Notes: generated by a model from the sequence alone, not told the origin. A stretch of 64,000 bases of DNA from Pirellulales bacterium (GCA_028289405.1 JANQPP010000071.1:1-64000), one strand, 5' to 3'. Shown: positions 1 to 10,207, counted from the stretch's first letter. Numbers and translations are program-made.

Positions 1-1
1 T

Positions 2-328
2 CGCGCGTTGGGCGCTAAACAGAAGGACATCACTCGGCAGTTTCTCATTGAAACGGTCGTGCTCTCGGTGGTGGGCGGAGCCACGGGAATCCTGGGCGGG
101 CTCACCTGCGGGCCGATGGTTTCTTGGTTGCGTTACATGGTGCAACGCGCCGCGCCCGCCACGATGGAAGCCCTGCCGGAAGTGGTGCAAGATATCCACC
201 CGATCGTCGTCTCCTGGTCGATTCCGCTGGCGTTCGGTATTTCGGTCGCGGTGGGCGTGGTATTTGGCCTCTACCCTGCGATGCGTGCGGCTAGCATGGA
301 TCCCATCGAAGCCCTGCGGCACGAATAA
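2..328 (+). CDS. ABC transporter permease, MacB/FtsX type, C-terminal fragment
   Basis: Only the C-terminal part is present; the reading frame is already open at the first bases of the window, where it reads R-A-L-G-A-K, and it ends at TAA 326-328. The R-A-(L/I)-G-A motif followed by Q-F-L-I-E is the usual signature just before the last membrane segments of MacB/FtsX-like permeases. Two or three hydrophobic segments follow (one near the start, one around the I-P-L-A-F-G-I stretch), and the tail R-A-A-S-M-D-P-I-E-A-L-R is the standard cytoplasmic end of the family. These permeases sit in the inner membrane and work with an ABC ATPase in macrolide, lipoprotein or peptide export; the substrate cannot be told from this fragment. 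The gene converges on bioF. Confidence 0.85.
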   Translation, partial: RALGAKQKDITRQFLIETVVLSVVGGATGILGGLTCGPMVSWLRYMVQRAAPATMEALPEVVQDIHPIVVSWSIPLAFGISVAVGVVFGLYPAMRAASMDPIEALRHE

Positions 329-365
329 CAGGTTTGCCGCCGGTGTTTTTAGAACAGGTGGTTCC

Positions 366-1538
366 TTACAATCCTTGCCTTGGAGCGGCAGCGAGCGCCT
401 CCGTCAGTCGTCCCAGCATGTCTGGCGTATGGGCCGCCGACAGGCTGACTCGCAGTAGCGCCTGCCCCTCCGGGACCGAGGGTGGTCGAATCGCCGGGAC
501 AAAGCATCCTTGGTTCCGCAAATACTCAGCCAGGTTCATGGCCCTGGCTGAGTCGCCGATGTGTAGGGGGATGATTTGGCTCTCGGAGTCACCGACATCC
601 CACCCCAAATTCCGCCAATATTCACGCGTCTTGGCGACCTTGTCGAGCAGAGTAATTCTTCGTCTCGGTTCGCTCCGCACGATGTCCAGCGCGGTGACCG
701 CCACCTCGGCTGCCATGGCGGGAAAGGCCGTGGAAAAAACATACGGGCGCGCTTTCTGAAAAAGCCAGTCGATCAAAGTTTGCTTTCCGCAGACGAATCC
801 GCCGATGCATCCAAAAGCCTTGCTTAGCGTGCCGATCCGAATGTCCACATCGGCTTCGACCTCAAGCTCTTCGCACAGGCCCCTGCCATGGGATCCGAAG
901 ACACCGGTGGCATGCGTTTCGTCGACCATCAACATCGCCTCCCAGCGTTTGGCCAGGTCAGCCAAGTCGCGGAGCGGAGCGATGTCCCCTTCCATGCTAA
1001 ACAAAGAATCGGTCACGATCATGCGGCGTCGCGCGGGGTTTTCGCTGAACAGCTTTTCCAAGTACTCCGTATCGCGGTGCGGATAAATGTGAATATCGGC
1101 TCGGGAAAGCCGGCAGCCATCGATGAGGCTGGCGTGGTTTAAGGCATCCGAAAATATCGCGTCCCCCGGGCCAACCACAGCGGGAATGGTGCCCATGTTG
1201 GCCGCGAAACCACTCGGAAACAGCAGCGCTGCCTCGGTCCCCTCGAACTCGGCTAGCGCTCGCTCCAGGGCATCATGCCCAACCGCCCGGCCACAGATGA
1301 GGGGGCTAGAGCCGGCCCCCCAACCTTCGGATACGAGGGCAGTCCTTGCTGCCCGAACCAAGCGTTCATCATTGGCCAGGCCGAGATAATCATTGGATCC
1401 AAAGTTAGCCAACTCCCGGCCGTCCAGCGTGATGACGGGGCCTTGCGGTGTGTCACGGCGAGTTGTCCGCCGCCGCAGTCCGCGATGGTCCCAATCATGC
1501 AGCGCGGCTTTCAGCCAGGCGAGGCGATCATTTGACAT
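366..1538 (-). CDS. bioF: 8-amino-7-oxononanoate synthase (KAPA synthase)
   Basis: A 390-residue PLP enzyme of the alpha-oxoamine synthase family, which condenses pimeloyl thioester with L-alanine to make 8-amino-7-oxononanoate in biotin synthesis. Visible features are F-G-S-N-D-Y-L-G near residue 47, the substrate loop G-W-G-A-G-S-S-P around 72, the PLP-ring aspartate D206 in V-D-E-T-H-A-T-G, and the Schiff-base lysine K240 in G-T-L-S-K-A-F-G. The length matches the family. Glycine C-acetyltransferase (Kbl) and serine palmitoyltransferase are close relatives, and the D-E-T-H-A-T-G form is also seen in Kbl-like proteins, so bioF is the best but not the only reading. No other biotin gene is in the window. 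The ATG at 1538 has no clear Shine-Dalgarno sequence. Confidence 0.85.
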   Translation of the reverse strand: MSNDRLAWLKAALHDWDHRGLRRRTTRRDTPQGPVITLDGRELANFGSNDYLGLANDERLVRAARTALVSEGWGAGSSPLICGRAVGHDALERALAEFEGTEAALLFPSGFAANMGTIPAVVGPGDAIFSDALNHASLIDGCRLSRADIHIYPHRDTEYLEKLFSENPARRRMIVTDSLFSMEGDIAPLRDLADLAKRWEAMLMVDETHATGVFGSHGRGLCEELEVEADVDIRIGTLSKAFGCIGGFVCGKQTLIDWLFQKARPYVFSTAFPAMAAEVAVTALDIVRSEPRRRITLLDKVAKTREYWRNLGWDVGDSESQIIPLHIGDSARAMNLAEYLRNQGCFVPAIRPPSVPEGQALLRVSLSAAHTPDMLGRLTEALAAAPRQGL

Positions 1539-1643
1539 GGTTGTATAGGAGGGGGCGCACTTCGCTTTGAATGATCAACAGATGTGGTTTCATCGCTCGG
1601 CGCGGAAGCCTGGGCCAAGATTTCGCGCTGGATATTTTGGCGA

Positions 1644-2840
1644 TCAAATGGCCTGGGAGCCATGTACAGGCGGGCGAGGCTGTGAGTCATTTACTCTTTC
1701 GACAAGCGCCATGAGGGCAGCTTCAAAAAGCTGCCCCGCATGTTCCCAGGTGTGCTTACACGCCGTGGCATAAGCACGTTGTGACAAATCGCGCCACGTG
1801 GCGCCGGACATGCGGCAAACACGGAGGATCGCTTCCGTCATTTGTTCCGCGTTTTCCGGCTCCACGAGGATTCCTCCTCCATCCCGCAACATGTCTTGAG
1901 CACAGCCAGCAGGTGTCGCGATGACTGGCGTGCGACAGGCCATGGCTTCCAGGACGGGCAGCCCAAATCCTTCTCGCCGGCTCGCGAACAGCCAGGCATC
2001 GCAGCTCGCATAGAAATCCTTCAGGCGATCTTGGGGAGGCCGGTAGGTAAAAGAGGCGGACTCCGGCAGCGCGAGCGATTCGGTGGGATGCTGCGCACCA
2101 AATGCGACCAATTTCAACTCCGGGATGGTTTGCCGAGCTCGATGGTAAGCACGCAGGGCGATGTCACTCCCTTTGATTGGCGCGGTGGAAAAGACGAAGC
2201 CCACCGTGGGCGCCTGCTGCTTGTCCCGCGATGGCGCGAAAAATCGCTGCGCGTCCACACCGTTGGGAACGCAGGCCACATCGTTATCGCCGTATTCGTC
2301 CCGCGCGATCTGTTGCAACCATTGTGCGACGACGATTTTCCGCAGGGGCAAGGACCAAGTGGCTTTTAACCTGGCAATCTCTTCGTCATTGCCCAGGACA
2401 TCCACCTCGTACCCTTGCAGGAAGTAAGCCTTCGCGCCTTTGCTCGGCGACAGAGCGGCAACCCATTCCGCCGTTTCCCACCATGTTGCCACGACCACAT
2501 CGGCATCGGGGACATCGGCATCGGTGATGGGCCGCCATCGGGAGAGCGCACGATGTGAAATTGCCAGATCGTCAAAATGCGAGTGCGTGGGCCGAGTGCC
2601 CGTCGGTGGTGGGGTCCCCTTGACCCAACTTCGGCATCGTTCCTTCCAGGAGGGACGTCGCGGACCGGTCGAGATCACGAACACATCGTGGCCACGACGC
2701 TGCAAATATTCGGCGTGCATGGCCACGACGCGGATTCCCCCGGCCATATTTACCTTCGGCATCACGAATGTGATTTTCATCTCGCTGTGCGTGCCATATT
2801 CGTCGCGTCGTAACGCTCCGTCCGGCTTGGACGGACGCAT
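1644..2840 (-). CDS. glycosyltransferase, GT4 family
   Basis: A 398-residue GT-B fold glycosyltransferase. The N-terminal Rossmann half begins M-K-I-T-F-V-M-P-K with the N-M-A-G-G-I-R acceptor-side glycine loop. The C-terminal half carries the nucleotide-sugar site, with the E-x7-E type motif in S-R-R-E-G-F-G-L-P-V-L-E-A-M-A around residue 285-300, as in GT4 enzymes. It probably transfers a sugar in surface polysaccharide or glycolipid synthesis; donor and acceptor are unknown. Two starts are possible. ATG 2840 directly abuts the stop of the upstream EVE gene and has GGAGG five bases before it. ATG 2780 begins at the conserved M-K-I-T-F strand. I chose 2840 because of the ribosome site, but the first 20 residues are not family-like. 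Confidence 0.85.
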   Translation of the reverse strand: MRPSKPDGALRRDEYGTHSEMKITFVMPKVNMAGGIRVVAMHAEYLQRRGHDVFVISTGPRRPSWKERCRSWVKGTPPPTGTRPTHSHFDDLAISHRALSRWRPITDADVPDADVVVATWWETAEWVAALSPSKGAKAYFLQGYEVDVLGNDEEIARLKATWSLPLRKIVVAQWLQQIARDEYGDNDVACVPNGVDAQRFFAPSRDKQQAPTVGFVFSTAPIKGSDIALRAYHRARQTIPELKLVAFGAQHPTESLALPESASFTYRPPQDRLKDFYASCDAWLFASRREGFGLPVLEAMACRTPVIATPAGCAQDMLRDGGGILVEPENAEQMTEAILRVCRMSGATWRDLSQRAYATACKHTWEHAGQLFEAALMALVERVNDSQPRPPVHGSQAI

Positions 2841-3356
2841 TCAACCCTCCGCCGTGTCGACCGACCGAGCGAGTTTTCGTGATAACCGCAACACGGTCTT
2901 GAATTCATCCTTGGTGACCGGTTGTACCGACAAGCGGGAACCTCGCCGCAGTAGCTCCATCTCTTGAAGTGTAGGCTCCTCGCGCAACATGTCCCGTGTC
3001 AAAGGGACGGGAAAAATCTCCACCAGCCGCAGATCGACCATCTGCCAAATAGGATTTTCTGGCGAAGCTTTCGGGTCGTAATGCCCTTCGCTAGGGTCCC
3101 AAGCGGTGTGATCGGGGTAGGCTTCCCTTACCACTTCCGTGACCCCCACGATCGAGGCGGGATCGGTGCTGGAATGATAGAACAGTACTCGATCCCCTTT
3201 TTTCATCCCGTCACGCATGAAATTGCGTGCCTGATAGTTACGCACCCCATCCCAGCAGGTCGTTTGGTCCGGCGCATCCGCCAGATCTTGAATGGAGAAA
3301 CAGTCTGGCTCACTTTTCACGAGCCAAAGGTTCTTGGAAGGCTTTTCTTTGGGCAT
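2841..3356 (-). CDS. EVE domain protein (thymocyte nuclear protein 1-like)
   Basis: A 171-residue protein that is almost entirely one EVE domain, a PUA-related fold that binds modified nucleobases in DNA or RNA. The signatures are W-L-V-K-S-E-P near residue 11, then W-D-G-V-R-N-Y-Q-A-R-N-F-M and V-L-F-Y-H-S in the middle, all close to the human THYN1 and bacterial EVE consensus. The start is set at ATG 3356 because the family begins a few residues before W-L-V-K-S-E-P; the frame stays open upstream to 3455, but that extension is not conserved. The stop codon touches the ATG of the glycosyltransferase, so the two are probably translationally coupled although functionally unrelated. EVE proteins often accompany restriction or modification systems, but none is seen here. 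Confidence 0.88.
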   Translation of the reverse strand: MPKEKPSKNLWLVKSEPDCFSIQDLADAPDQTTCWDGVRNYQARNFMRDGMKKGDRVLFYHSSTDPASIVGVTEVVREAYPDHTAWDPSEGHYDPKASPENPIWQMVDLRLVEIFPVPLTRDMLREEPTLQEMELLRRGSRLSVQPVTKDEFKTVLRLSRKLARSVDTAEG

Positions 3357-3782
3357 GGGTGCAGGTTCGAAATGTTCTGGGGGGATGGCGAGTGATTTCC
3401 AAATTAGCTCCAGGAGAGTGAACCCGGATGTCACGGTCCGGGAGCATCGAAGCAAACGGCCAAGTGTTCGCCGATATTCACCTCGAGGTCCGTGCCTCTC
3501 ATGTTGACTATTTCTACCAAAAGTCGAAAGCCACCAAAATCGGGTCCATGTCGATGAGTTGGCCGATCGATATTTGATTCGAAGGCCCCTGGCACCTCGA
3601 AAGCCGCTGAAAAAAGAACAAGTGGTCCATCTTGACGGGCCATTCAGCCATTTGACTGGAGGGTCGATTACGCCATAATCCGGTTACCGGCCTTGAAGGC
3701 CCCTCTCGACGTGATTGCAAGCCGCCACGCTTCCCACGCCAGCATCTTGCGTGGGTTACACGAATAAATCCCGGAGAATTGA
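3357..3782. other. intergenic region, no supported gene
   Basis: This 426-base stretch separates the leftward EVE gene from the rightward epimerase gene, so it should contain both promoters. I see no convincing -35/-10 pair, hairpin or RNA gene. Short open frames exist (for example 3431-3643 on the minus strand) but have no recognisable motif or good ribosome site. Confidence 0.6.
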
Positions 3783-4676
3783 ATGTTCAGGAATCTCAAT
3801 ACCCAAGGGATGCGGATCTCCAACCAGGGGAGCGAAGCCATTGAGCTGGCGCTCACTCATGGATTCAAGGGGATCGATGTCGACATCCTGGAATTCAAGG
3901 AGCAGGTGGAGAAAAAGGGCTTCGATGGAGCGCGGCGGCTGCTCAAGAGTGCGAAACTCAAATTTGGCAGTTTTCGCCTACCGATTGAGCTGACGACCAA
4001 ACCCGGCGCTTTCAAGTCCGAATTGATCAACCTGGCGGACATCGCCAAACTCGCCGCGGAATTGGGCTGCAAACGCAGCGTCTTGTCGCTGGTACCCTTT
4101 CACGACGAGCTACCCTACCACGAAAATTTTGAACAACATCGCGAACGGCTCAACGAAATCGCGGGCGTGCTGGAGCCGCATGAGATTCGCTTGGGGCTGG
4201 AATTTCACGCCCCGAAGAATCTGCGTGAAGGCAAAGCCTTTGAATTCCTGGCCAATTTGGACTCGGTATTGACCCTGATTCAGATGGTCGGCTCTTCGAA
4301 TGTCGGGCTTTGCCTAGATCCCTGGCAGATATACGTCGGTGGTGGTGATCTGGAAAAAATTCGGGGGCTCCCCGTCGAGCAGATTGTCTGTGTCCAGCTT
4401 GCCGACGCACCGGCGGATCAGCCCGCGGACTCCTTGCAGGAAAAGGACCGACTCCTTCCCGGCGAAACGGGAACGGTGGATCTCGTGGGGACCCTGCGTA
4501 TGCTCCAGGAAATGGAATACGATGGACCAATCACTCCGGCTCCGGATTGGTCGCACTTGCGCGGCAAACGCTTGGAATCGCTTGTTCGCGACATGGGCAG
4601 CGCCTTGGACCGTTTGTGCGCGGAAGCCAAATCCAGCGATGCACCACGGAGCGAGCTTTACGAGCCGTCGGCGTAG
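3783..4676 (+). CDS. sugar phosphate isomerase/epimerase-like TIM barrel
   Basis: A 297-residue protein of the xylose-isomerase-like / AP endonuclease family 2 TIM-barrel superfamily. Characteristic features are the strand pattern G-I-D-V-D-I near the N terminus, L-G-L-E-F-H-A-P in the middle (a metal-ligand Glu and His on one strand), V-G-L-C-L-D-P-W-Q with a metal-site Asp, and V-C-V-Q-L-A-D-A-P followed by L-L-P-G-E-T-G-T-V-D near the C terminus, where the family usually has H-x-(D/K)-D and a P-G-x-G-x-(I/V)-D-(F/W) turn. The substrate of these enzymes cannot be predicted from sequence. The ATG at 3783 has GGAG eight bases upstream. The gene stands alone, 150 bases before the small acidic protein gene. 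Confidence 0.85.
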   Translation: MFRNLNTQGMRISNQGSEAIELALTHGFKGIDVDILEFKEQVEKKGFDGARRLLKSAKLKFGSFRLPIELTTKPGAFKSELINLADIAKLAAELGCKRSVLSLVPFHDELPYHENFEQHRERLNEIAGVLEPHEIRLGLEFHAPKNLREGKAFEFLANLDSVLTLIQMVGSSNVGLCLDPWQIYVGGGDLEKIRGLPVEQIVCVQLADAPADQPADSLQEKDRLLPGETGTVDLVGTLRMLQEMEYDGPITPAPDWSHLRGKRLESLVRDMGSALDRLCAEAKSSDAPRSELYEPSA

Positions 4677-4826
4677 CTTCACGATCATTTGGTGGCCTTG
4701 ATCTCCCAGCTCCTTCACTCGTTCGTCCCGGCAAACACGCCATTACGCCATAAGTGGAACTTGAAACACGACGTTCGCCCTGCTGCGATTCTCGGTCACC
4801 GATCCCACAATCACGGAGTTAGCGCG

Positions 4827-5111
4827 ATGTCCCAAACAGAAAACCGTTCGATTTCAGTCCGTACCGAATTTCCACACGAGTATGGCGACCCCCCTACAGG
4901 CTCCGCATTCTCCGCAGCGGAAGTCATCGCTTCCCAGGATGCCGAGTTCGATGAAGAGGACTTCGACGAAGACTTTGATGACGACTTCGAAGATGACGAC
5001 GAATTCCTGCGGGAATTGGAAGCGGAATTCGAAAGTGACGGGGAAAAACCGGACACTGGCGCGAACTCCGGCCAAGGGAAGCAGGAAGTTGAGACGGATG
5101 AAAAGGAGTAG
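4827..5111 (+). CDS. small, highly acidic hypothetical protein
   Basis: A 94-residue protein I do not recognise. Residues about 38-75 are almost only Asp, Glu and Phe in a D-F-D-E-D-F-D-D-D-F-E rhythm, followed by a short helix-like stretch F-L-R-E-L-E-A-E-F; the rest is polar and probably disordered. There is no signal peptide or membrane segment. The start is placed at ATG 4827, which has GGAG nine bases upstream; an in-frame extension to 4689 has no support. The stop at 5109-5111 is three bases from the punA ATG, and the punA ribosome site lies inside this gene's last codons, so the two are co-translated. It could be a metal- or nucleic-acid-mimic accessory protein, but that is a guess. 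Confidence 0.7.
   Translation: MSQTENRSISVRTEFPHEYGDPPTGSAFSAAEVIASQDAEFDEEDFDEDFDDDFEDDDEFLRELEAEFESDGEKPDTGANSGQGKQEVETDEKE
5103..5108 (+). promoter_or_regulatory. ribosome binding site of punA
   Basis: AAGGAG, six bases before ATG 5115, lies within the last codons of the upstream acidic-protein gene. It favours ATG 5115 over the in-frame TTG at 5112 as the punA start. Confidence 0.75.
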
Positions 5112-5114
5112 TTG

Positions 5115-5969
5115 ATGGCCAGTGATTACTTCTTTGATATCCACTCCGCCGCCGAATACGTCCGCAACCAGTGGAATACGAAACCCCATGCCGGCATCAT
5201 CCTGGGTACCGGTTTAGGAAGCTTGGCCGAGGAAATTCAAGCGGATGCGACGTTCGACTATGAAGACATTCCTCATTTTCCTCGTTCTACTTCGATCAGC
5301 CATGCCGGAAATCTGATTTGCGGGAAACTGCGCGGCGTTCCCGTGATCGCCATGGAAGGGCGTTTTCACGCCTACGAAGGATACACCTACCAACAAATCA
5401 CCTTTCCCGTGCGGGTCATGAAGGCCCTGGGGGCTGAACTGTTGGTCGTTTCCAACGCCTGCGGCGGGATGAATCCGAATTACCGCTGCGGCGATATCAT
5501 GGTCATTGATGACCACATCAATCTGATGAGCGGAAACCCTCTGATCGGGGAAAACGACGAGCGGCTCGGTCCTCGCTTTCCGGATATGTCCCGTCCCTAC
5601 GACCCACTGCTCGTCGATCGTGCTTTGGAAATCGCGCGAAAAGAAAATATCGTGGCCCACCGTGGCGTGTACGTCGCGGTGACAGGCCCAAACCTGGAGA
5701 CCCGGGCCGAATATCGCTTTCTACGGACAATTGGCGCCGATGTTGTCGGCATGTCGACGGTTCCCGAGGTCCTGGTGGCGGTGCATGCCGGGATGCGGGT
5801 GCTGGGTTTGTCGGTGATCACGGACATGTGCCTCCCAGACGCCCTCCAGCCAGCCCATGTGGAGGAAATCCTGGCCGTGGCAGCAGAAGCCGAGCCCAAG
5901 CTCCGACACCTCGTATCGCGGTGCATCGAGGAAGAACGGACCGCGCTATCTGAAAATCTTGCCACCTGA
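5115..5969 (+). CDS. punA: purine nucleoside phosphorylase, trimeric type
   Basis: A 284-residue cytosolic enzyme that cleaves inosine and guanosine with phosphate into base and ribose 1-phosphate for purine salvage. It shows the trimeric (PNP-I/MTAP) family landmarks in order: G-T-G-L-G-S-L near residue 29 for phosphate, S-H-A-G-N, the [10 protein letters not shown] phosphate/ribose loop, [10 protein letters not shown], and the base-site region [17 protein letters not shown] with its Glu and Met. The length is typical of the family. It is tightly coupled to the acidic small protein before it. The alternative, S-methyl-5-thioadenosine phosphorylase, is less likely because the sequence follows the PNP form N-A-C-G-G-M-N. 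Confidence 0.93.
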   Translation: MASDYFFDIHSAAEYVRNQWNTKPHAGIILGTGLGSLAEEIQADATFDYEDIPHFPRSTSISHAGNLICGKLRGVPVIAMEGRFHAYEGYTYQQITFPVRVMKALGAELLVVSNACGGMNPNYRCGDIMVIDDHINLMSGNPLIGENDERLGPRFPDMSRPYDPLLVDRALEIARKENIVAHRGVYVAVTGPNLETRAEYRFLRTIGADVVGMSTVPEVLVAVHAGMRVLGLSVITDMCLPDALQPAHVEEILAVAAEAEPKLRHLVSRCIEEERTALSENLAT

Positions 5970-6135
5970 GTCATGGCACCATGAAGCTGGCTTAGGGTAC
6001 CGAACTTGCTCCTCGGGCTATGTCTCCTTCTGGTTGCCCGTGATCAGCGGCGATTGAAAAATCCGGCGCCGCGTGATTTACTTCTTGGGCCACCCTTCGA
6101 ATTGATCACCTACTCTTCATGGACTGCCCTGGACC

Positions 6136-9100
6136 ATGTTCGAACCGGTCGAAAGTTCCGTTCGCTTCCCGCAATTGGAAGAACACATCGCCCGATTTTG
6201 GTCGGATAAAGGCATATTCGACAAATCGTTGCGGCAGCGCGCCAATGGCCCACGATTTGTCTTCTACGAAGGCCCTCCAACCGCGAATGGGCTTCCCCAT
6301 CCTGGCCACTGCCTGACGCGGGCTATCAAGGATCTCTTCCCTCGTTACCGAACCATGCGCGGATACCTCTGCGAGCGGAAGGCGGGCTGGGATACGCATG
6401 GGCTCCCCGTGGAAGTCGAGGTCTGCAAGGAACTGGGCATCCATTCCAAGGAGGAAATCGAAGCCTTCGGGGTCGAGCCCTTCATCCATCGCTGCATGGA
6501 AAGCGTGTTCCGCTACACGCGCCAGTGGGAACGCTTGACCGAGCGAATCGGGTTTTGGATTCACCTGGAAGAAGCCTATGTCACCTACCATCAGAGTTAC
6601 GTGGAAAGCGTTTGGTGGGCGCTGAAGAATCTTTTCGAGCGCGACCTGCTCTATCAAGGATATAAGATCGTGTGGTGGTGGGCGCAAGGAGGAACCGCGC
6701 TCAGCTCCGGAGAAGTCGGCCAAGGATATCGGGAAGTCGCGGATCCGAGTGTTTTCGTACGATTCCCTCTGGTGGACCAGCCCGGAGAATCGCTGCTCGT
6801 CTGGACGACCACGCCCTGGACACTTCCTAGTAATCAGTTCGCGGCGGTGCACCCGGAATTGACCTACGCCCGCGTCAAAGACACGGAGTCGGGCGAAATT
6901 TTATTACTAGCCCAAGATTTGGTGGAACAGGTCGCGGCGAAAGCCAAACGGGAATGGAGCGTCCTGGGCACACTCCCTGGGCGTGATTTGATTGGGCGGC
7001 GCTATGAGCCTCCCTTCCCTTATTATTACGCGCAACATGGGGACCAGACGGGGAAGCTTCGGTCGGGCGGCACCGAACCGCTGGCTTGGCGCGTCGTGGC
7101 GGCCGACTTCGTGACCGTCGAAAGCGGCACCGGCATTGTCCATCAAGCTCCCGCTTTTGGCGAGGTTGATTACGACATCTTGCTAGCGGAGCAGGAGCGC
7201 TTCGTGGACGGCGAAGGTCCACCGTTGATTTGTGCGGTGGCGTCCGACGGAAAATTCACCAGCGAAGCCCCCGATTACCAAGGCAAATGGGTTAAGGATG
7301 CGGACAAGGAAATCGTCCGTGCGCTCCGCGACCAGCGACGATTGTTCCACCAAGAACAGTACCTGCACGACTACCCCTTCTGTTGGCGGGCCGAGGAAGA
7401 CCCACTGATCCAATATCCGCGACGAAGTTGGTTTGTGCGGACCACGCAATACAAGGACAAAATGCTGGCCAATAACGAGCGGATCCACTGGTATCCCGGT
7501 CATATCCAGCATGGCCGCTTCGGCAACTTCCTGGAGAACAATGTCGATTGGGCTCTCTCGCGAGAGCGGTATTGGGGGACACCCTTGCCGATTTGGGTCT
7601 GCGAAGAAACAGGACACGCCGAGGCGATTGCCAGCTACGACGAACTGCTCGCCAAACCGAGAGTCCAAGGCACGGAAGTTTGGCAGGCAGCCAAACAGAA
7701 AAATCCGGAACTGTCGGACCATCTCAAGGTCCACAAACCGTACATTGACGCCGTCACCTACGACTCGCCGAAGGCTTCCGGCAAGCGGATGCGGCGCGTG
7801 CCCGACGTGATCGATTGCTGGTTTGATTCCGGCGCGATGCCCTTCGCGCAGTGGGGGTATCCACATACCGGTCGGGAGAAATTCCAACAGCAGTTTCCCG
7901 CCGACTTTATCAGCGAGGCGCTCGACCAAACGCGGGGCTGGTTCTACAGCCAACTCGCGATTAGCACGCTGCTATTCGGTGATGAAAATGACACCCAGGA
8001 TACGGACCGCCCGCTCACGGCATGGCCTCACCCGTTCGCGCACTGCATCGTCTTGGGACTGATGCTCGGCGAGGACGGGGCGAAGATGTCCAAAAGCAAG
8101 CGGAATTATCGCGAGCCGCAGGAGATTCTCAACAAGTACGGAGCCGACGCACTCCGCTGGTACTTTTTCGCGAACCAGCCCCCTTGGACGGCCATCCGCT
8201 ACAGCGAGCAAGCTATCAAGGAAAGCATTCCCGATTTCCTGTTGCGAATCTGGAATGTCTACAGCTTCTTCATCATCTATGCCAACATCGACCACTTCGA
8301 ACCGGGAAAGCTCCTGGCTGGTTCGCTGGATCAACTGGAGTCGGACGAACTCGCGCCAGCCGAAGGCTACCGCCCAGTGGCTGAGCGAGTGGAACTCGAC
8401 CGCTGGGTCCTCGGTGAGTTGTACAAAACTGCCGCGCTGGTGGCCGACCGCATGGACCATTATGACAGCTATGCCGCGTGCGGACACATCACGGCCTTTG
8501 TCGATGGGCTGAGCAACTGGTACGTGCGCCGCAGTCGGGACCGGTTTTGGAGTAGCGAACACAACCAAGACAAACTCGACGCCTACTGGACACTGTACGA
8601 AGCCCTGCTGGTCACCAGCCGCATGGTCGCGCCGTTCGTGCCGTTCCTGGCGGAAACCATCTGGCGAAATTTGGCTGTTTCACAATTTCCGGGAAGCGTC
8701 CGGGAAAGCGTGCATCTGTGCGACTTTCCGGAAAGCCCGCCACGAGTCGTCGACGAAGAACTCTCGCAACTCATGGCGGTTGTCCGGGACGTCGTCTCCT
8801 TGGGACGCAGCGCGCGGATGTCAGCCAAGCTCAAAGTGCGGCAGCCGCTGGCCAAGGTGGAGATCGTCCTGGCCGACCGCAGCCAGCAGGCCGACTTGGA
8901 AAGCCACGCGGACCTGATCCGTGAGGAACTGAATGTCAAGGAAGTAGAATTCATTCAGGACGCGGACCAGTACATTTCCTATCAAATCCTGCCCGACTTA
9001 AAGGTGCTCGGACCGCGTTTGGGCAAGCGGCTCCCCCTAGTCCGCAAAGCGCTCGATCAGGCGGATGCGCAGCAGCTTCATCATGATCTGGAAAACGAGG

Positions 9101-9558
9101 GAAAAATCACGCTGCCGTTGCCCGATGGCGACGTCACACTCACGCCGGACGATGTGCAGATCCGTTTGCAAGCCAAAGAGGGGTGGGCGGCTGCCCAGGG
9201 CCATCATTGCGTGGTGATTCTCTCCACGGAGTTGTCCGAGGAGTTATTGGAAGAGGGCCTCGTTCGTGATTTTGTGCACTTCGTGCAAAGTGAACGGAAA
9301 CGGCGAGAACTTGAATATACGGACCGCATTCTCCTCGGCGTCGTTGCGACGGATCCGAAGTTGACCAAGGCATTGGACCAGTGGTCCGATTACGTAAGGC
9401 GCGAAACCTTGGCTACCGAACTTGATAGCCAGGCGCTACCGGACGTGGAGCCCAAGGAAATCAAAGTCGGGGACGGAACGGCGGAGCTCTATTTGGCCGT
9501 TTCCACCGCGAAAACTTCGGACGCAAAATCGGCTTCCTCAGCGGACGGCGAGCAATGA
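6136..9558 (+). CDS. ileS: isoleucyl-tRNA synthetase
   Basis: A 1140-residue class I aminoacyl-tRNA synthetase that charges tRNA-Ile. The HIGH-type motif is H-P-G-H at about residue 55, inside G-P-P-T-A-N-G-L-P, and the K-M-S-K-S loop is followed by K-R-N-Y near residue 652. The [13 protein letters not shown] block and the editing domain ([11 protein letters not shown]) are intact, and a tRNA-binding C-terminal region follows. The length and the form of the motifs fit the longer, eukaryote-like IleS class (often called IleS2), some members of which are naturally mupirocin-tolerant; whether this one is cannot be read from sequence. The last four bases overlap the start of purN (ATGA). Confidence 0.95.
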   Translation: MFEPVESSVRFPQLEEHIARFWSDKGIFDKSLRQRANGPRFVFYEGPPTANGLPHPGHCLTRAIKDLFPRYRTMRGYLCERKAGWDTHGLPVEVEVCKELGIHSKEEIEAFGVEPFIHRCMESVFRYTRQWERLTERIGFWIHLEEAYVTYHQSYVESVWWALKNLFERDLLYQGYKIVWWWAQGGTALSSGEVGQGYREVADPSVFVRFPLVDQPGESLLVWTTTPWTLPSNQFAAVHPELTYARVKDTESGEILLLAQDLVEQVAAKAKREWSVLGTLPGRDLIGRRYEPPFPYYYAQHGDQTGKLRSGGTEPLAWRVVAADFVTVESGTGIVHQAPAFGEVDYDILLAEQERFVDGEGPPLICAVASDGKFTSEAPDYQGKWVKDADKEIVRALRDQRRLFHQEQYLHDYPFCWRAEEDPLIQYPRRSWFVRTTQYKDKMLANNERIHWYPGHIQHGRFGNFLENNVDWALSRERYWGTPLPIWVCEETGHAEAIASYDELLAKPRVQGTEVWQAAKQKNPELSDHLKVHKPYIDAVTYDSPKASGKRMRRVPDVIDCWFDSGAMPFAQWGYPHTGREKFQQQFPADFISEALDQTRGWFYSQLAISTLLFGDENDTQDTDRPLTAWPHPFAHCIVLGLMLGEDGAKMSKSKRNYREPQEILNKYGADALRWYFFANQPPWTAIRYSEQAIKESIPDFLLRIWNVYSFFIIYANIDHFEPGKLLAGSLDQLESDELAPAEGYRPVAERVELDRWVLGELYKTAALVADRMDHYDSYAACGHITAFVDGLSNWYVRRSRDRFWSSEHNQDKLDAYWTLYEALLVTSRMVAPFVPFLAETIWRNLAVSQFPGSVRESVHLCDFPESPPRVVDEELSQLMAVVRDVVSLGRSARMSAKLKVRQPLAKVEIVLADRSQQADLESHADLIREELNVKEVEFIQDADQYISYQILPDLKVLGPRLGKRLPLVRKALDQADAQQLHHDLENEGKITLPLPDGDVTLTPDDVQIRLQAKEGWAAAQGHHCVVILSTELSEELLEEGLVRDFVHFVQSERKRRELEYTDRILLGVVATDPKLTKALDQWSDYVRRETLATELDSQALPDVEPKEIKVGDGTAELYLAVSTAKTSDAKSASSADGEQ

Positions 9559-10178
9559 TCGAACCGCTCCGCTTGGCCGTGCTGATTTCGGGCACTGGGC
9601 GCACTCTGAAGAATCTCCTGGATGAGATTTCCGCGGGCCGGCTACCCGCGCGAGTGGAACTGGTCATCTCCAGCCATGCCGAGGCAGGTGGTTTGGAATT
9701 CGCCCGGGCGGCGGAAATCCCGGCCCAGGTTTTCCCCGCGCAGGGACGCTCCTCGAAGGAGTTGAGCGCCGCGATTTTCGCGGCTTGCCGTGAAGCACGG
9801 GTCGATTACGTCCTTATGGCCGGCTTCATCAAGCACGTCGAGATTCCTGACGACTTCACGAACCGCGTGCTCAACATCCATCCCTCGTTGATCCCCGCCT
9901 TCTGCGGGCAAGGGTACTACGGAGCCCGCGTGCATCGCGCGGTGCTCGAATTCGGGGCGAAGGTGTCCGGTTGTACGGTCCATTTCGTGGATAACGAATA
10001 CGACCACGGGCCGATTATCCACCAGGAAACGGTGGCCGTGCGGGATGACGACACGCCCGAGTCGCTAGCGGCCCGGGTATTCGAGGCGGAGTGCCGGGCG
10101 TATCCCACGGTTTTGCGCTGGCTTTCCGCCGGCCAATTGGAAGTCCACGGTCGGCGTGTCGCACGACGTGACGTGTAG
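9555..10178 (+). CDS. purN: phosphoribosylglycinamide formyltransferase
   Basis: A 207-residue GAR transformylase, which passes a formyl group from 10-formyltetrahydrofolate to glycinamide ribonucleotide in purine synthesis. The catalytic triad is visible: N107 and H109 in L-N-I-H-P-S-L-I-P and D150 in N-E-Y-D-H-G-P-I-I. The N-terminal phosphate loop reads L-I-S-G-T-G-R-T-L rather than the more common S-G-x-G-S-N, a mild departure. The ATG overlaps the ileS stop by four bases, so it is probably translated from the same message. With punA 3.6 kb away, purine genes are loosely grouped here. Confidence 0.94.
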   Translation: MIEPLRLAVLISGTGRTLKNLLDEISAGRLPARVELVISSHAEAGGLEFARAAEIPAQVFPAQGRSSKELSAAIFAACREARVDYVLMAGFIKHVEIPDDFTNRVLNIHPSLIPAFCGQGYYGARVHRAVLEFGAKVSGCTVHFVDNEYDHGPIIHQETVAVRDDDTPESLAARVFEAECRAYPTVLRWLSAGQLEVHGRRVARRDV

Positions 10179-10207
10179 TGCGTTCCGTAGGGCGAACGGG
10201 GGTTGAC

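Noticed and set aside
3431-3643. A short minus-strand frame in the gap before the epimerase gene
   Set aside because: No ribosome site, no recognisable motif and overlap with the EVE 5' region; kept only as intergenic.
7183-7953. A 256-codon antisense frame in ileS
   Set aside because: It mirrors the ileS coding sequence, lacks a ribosome site and has no recognisable motif.
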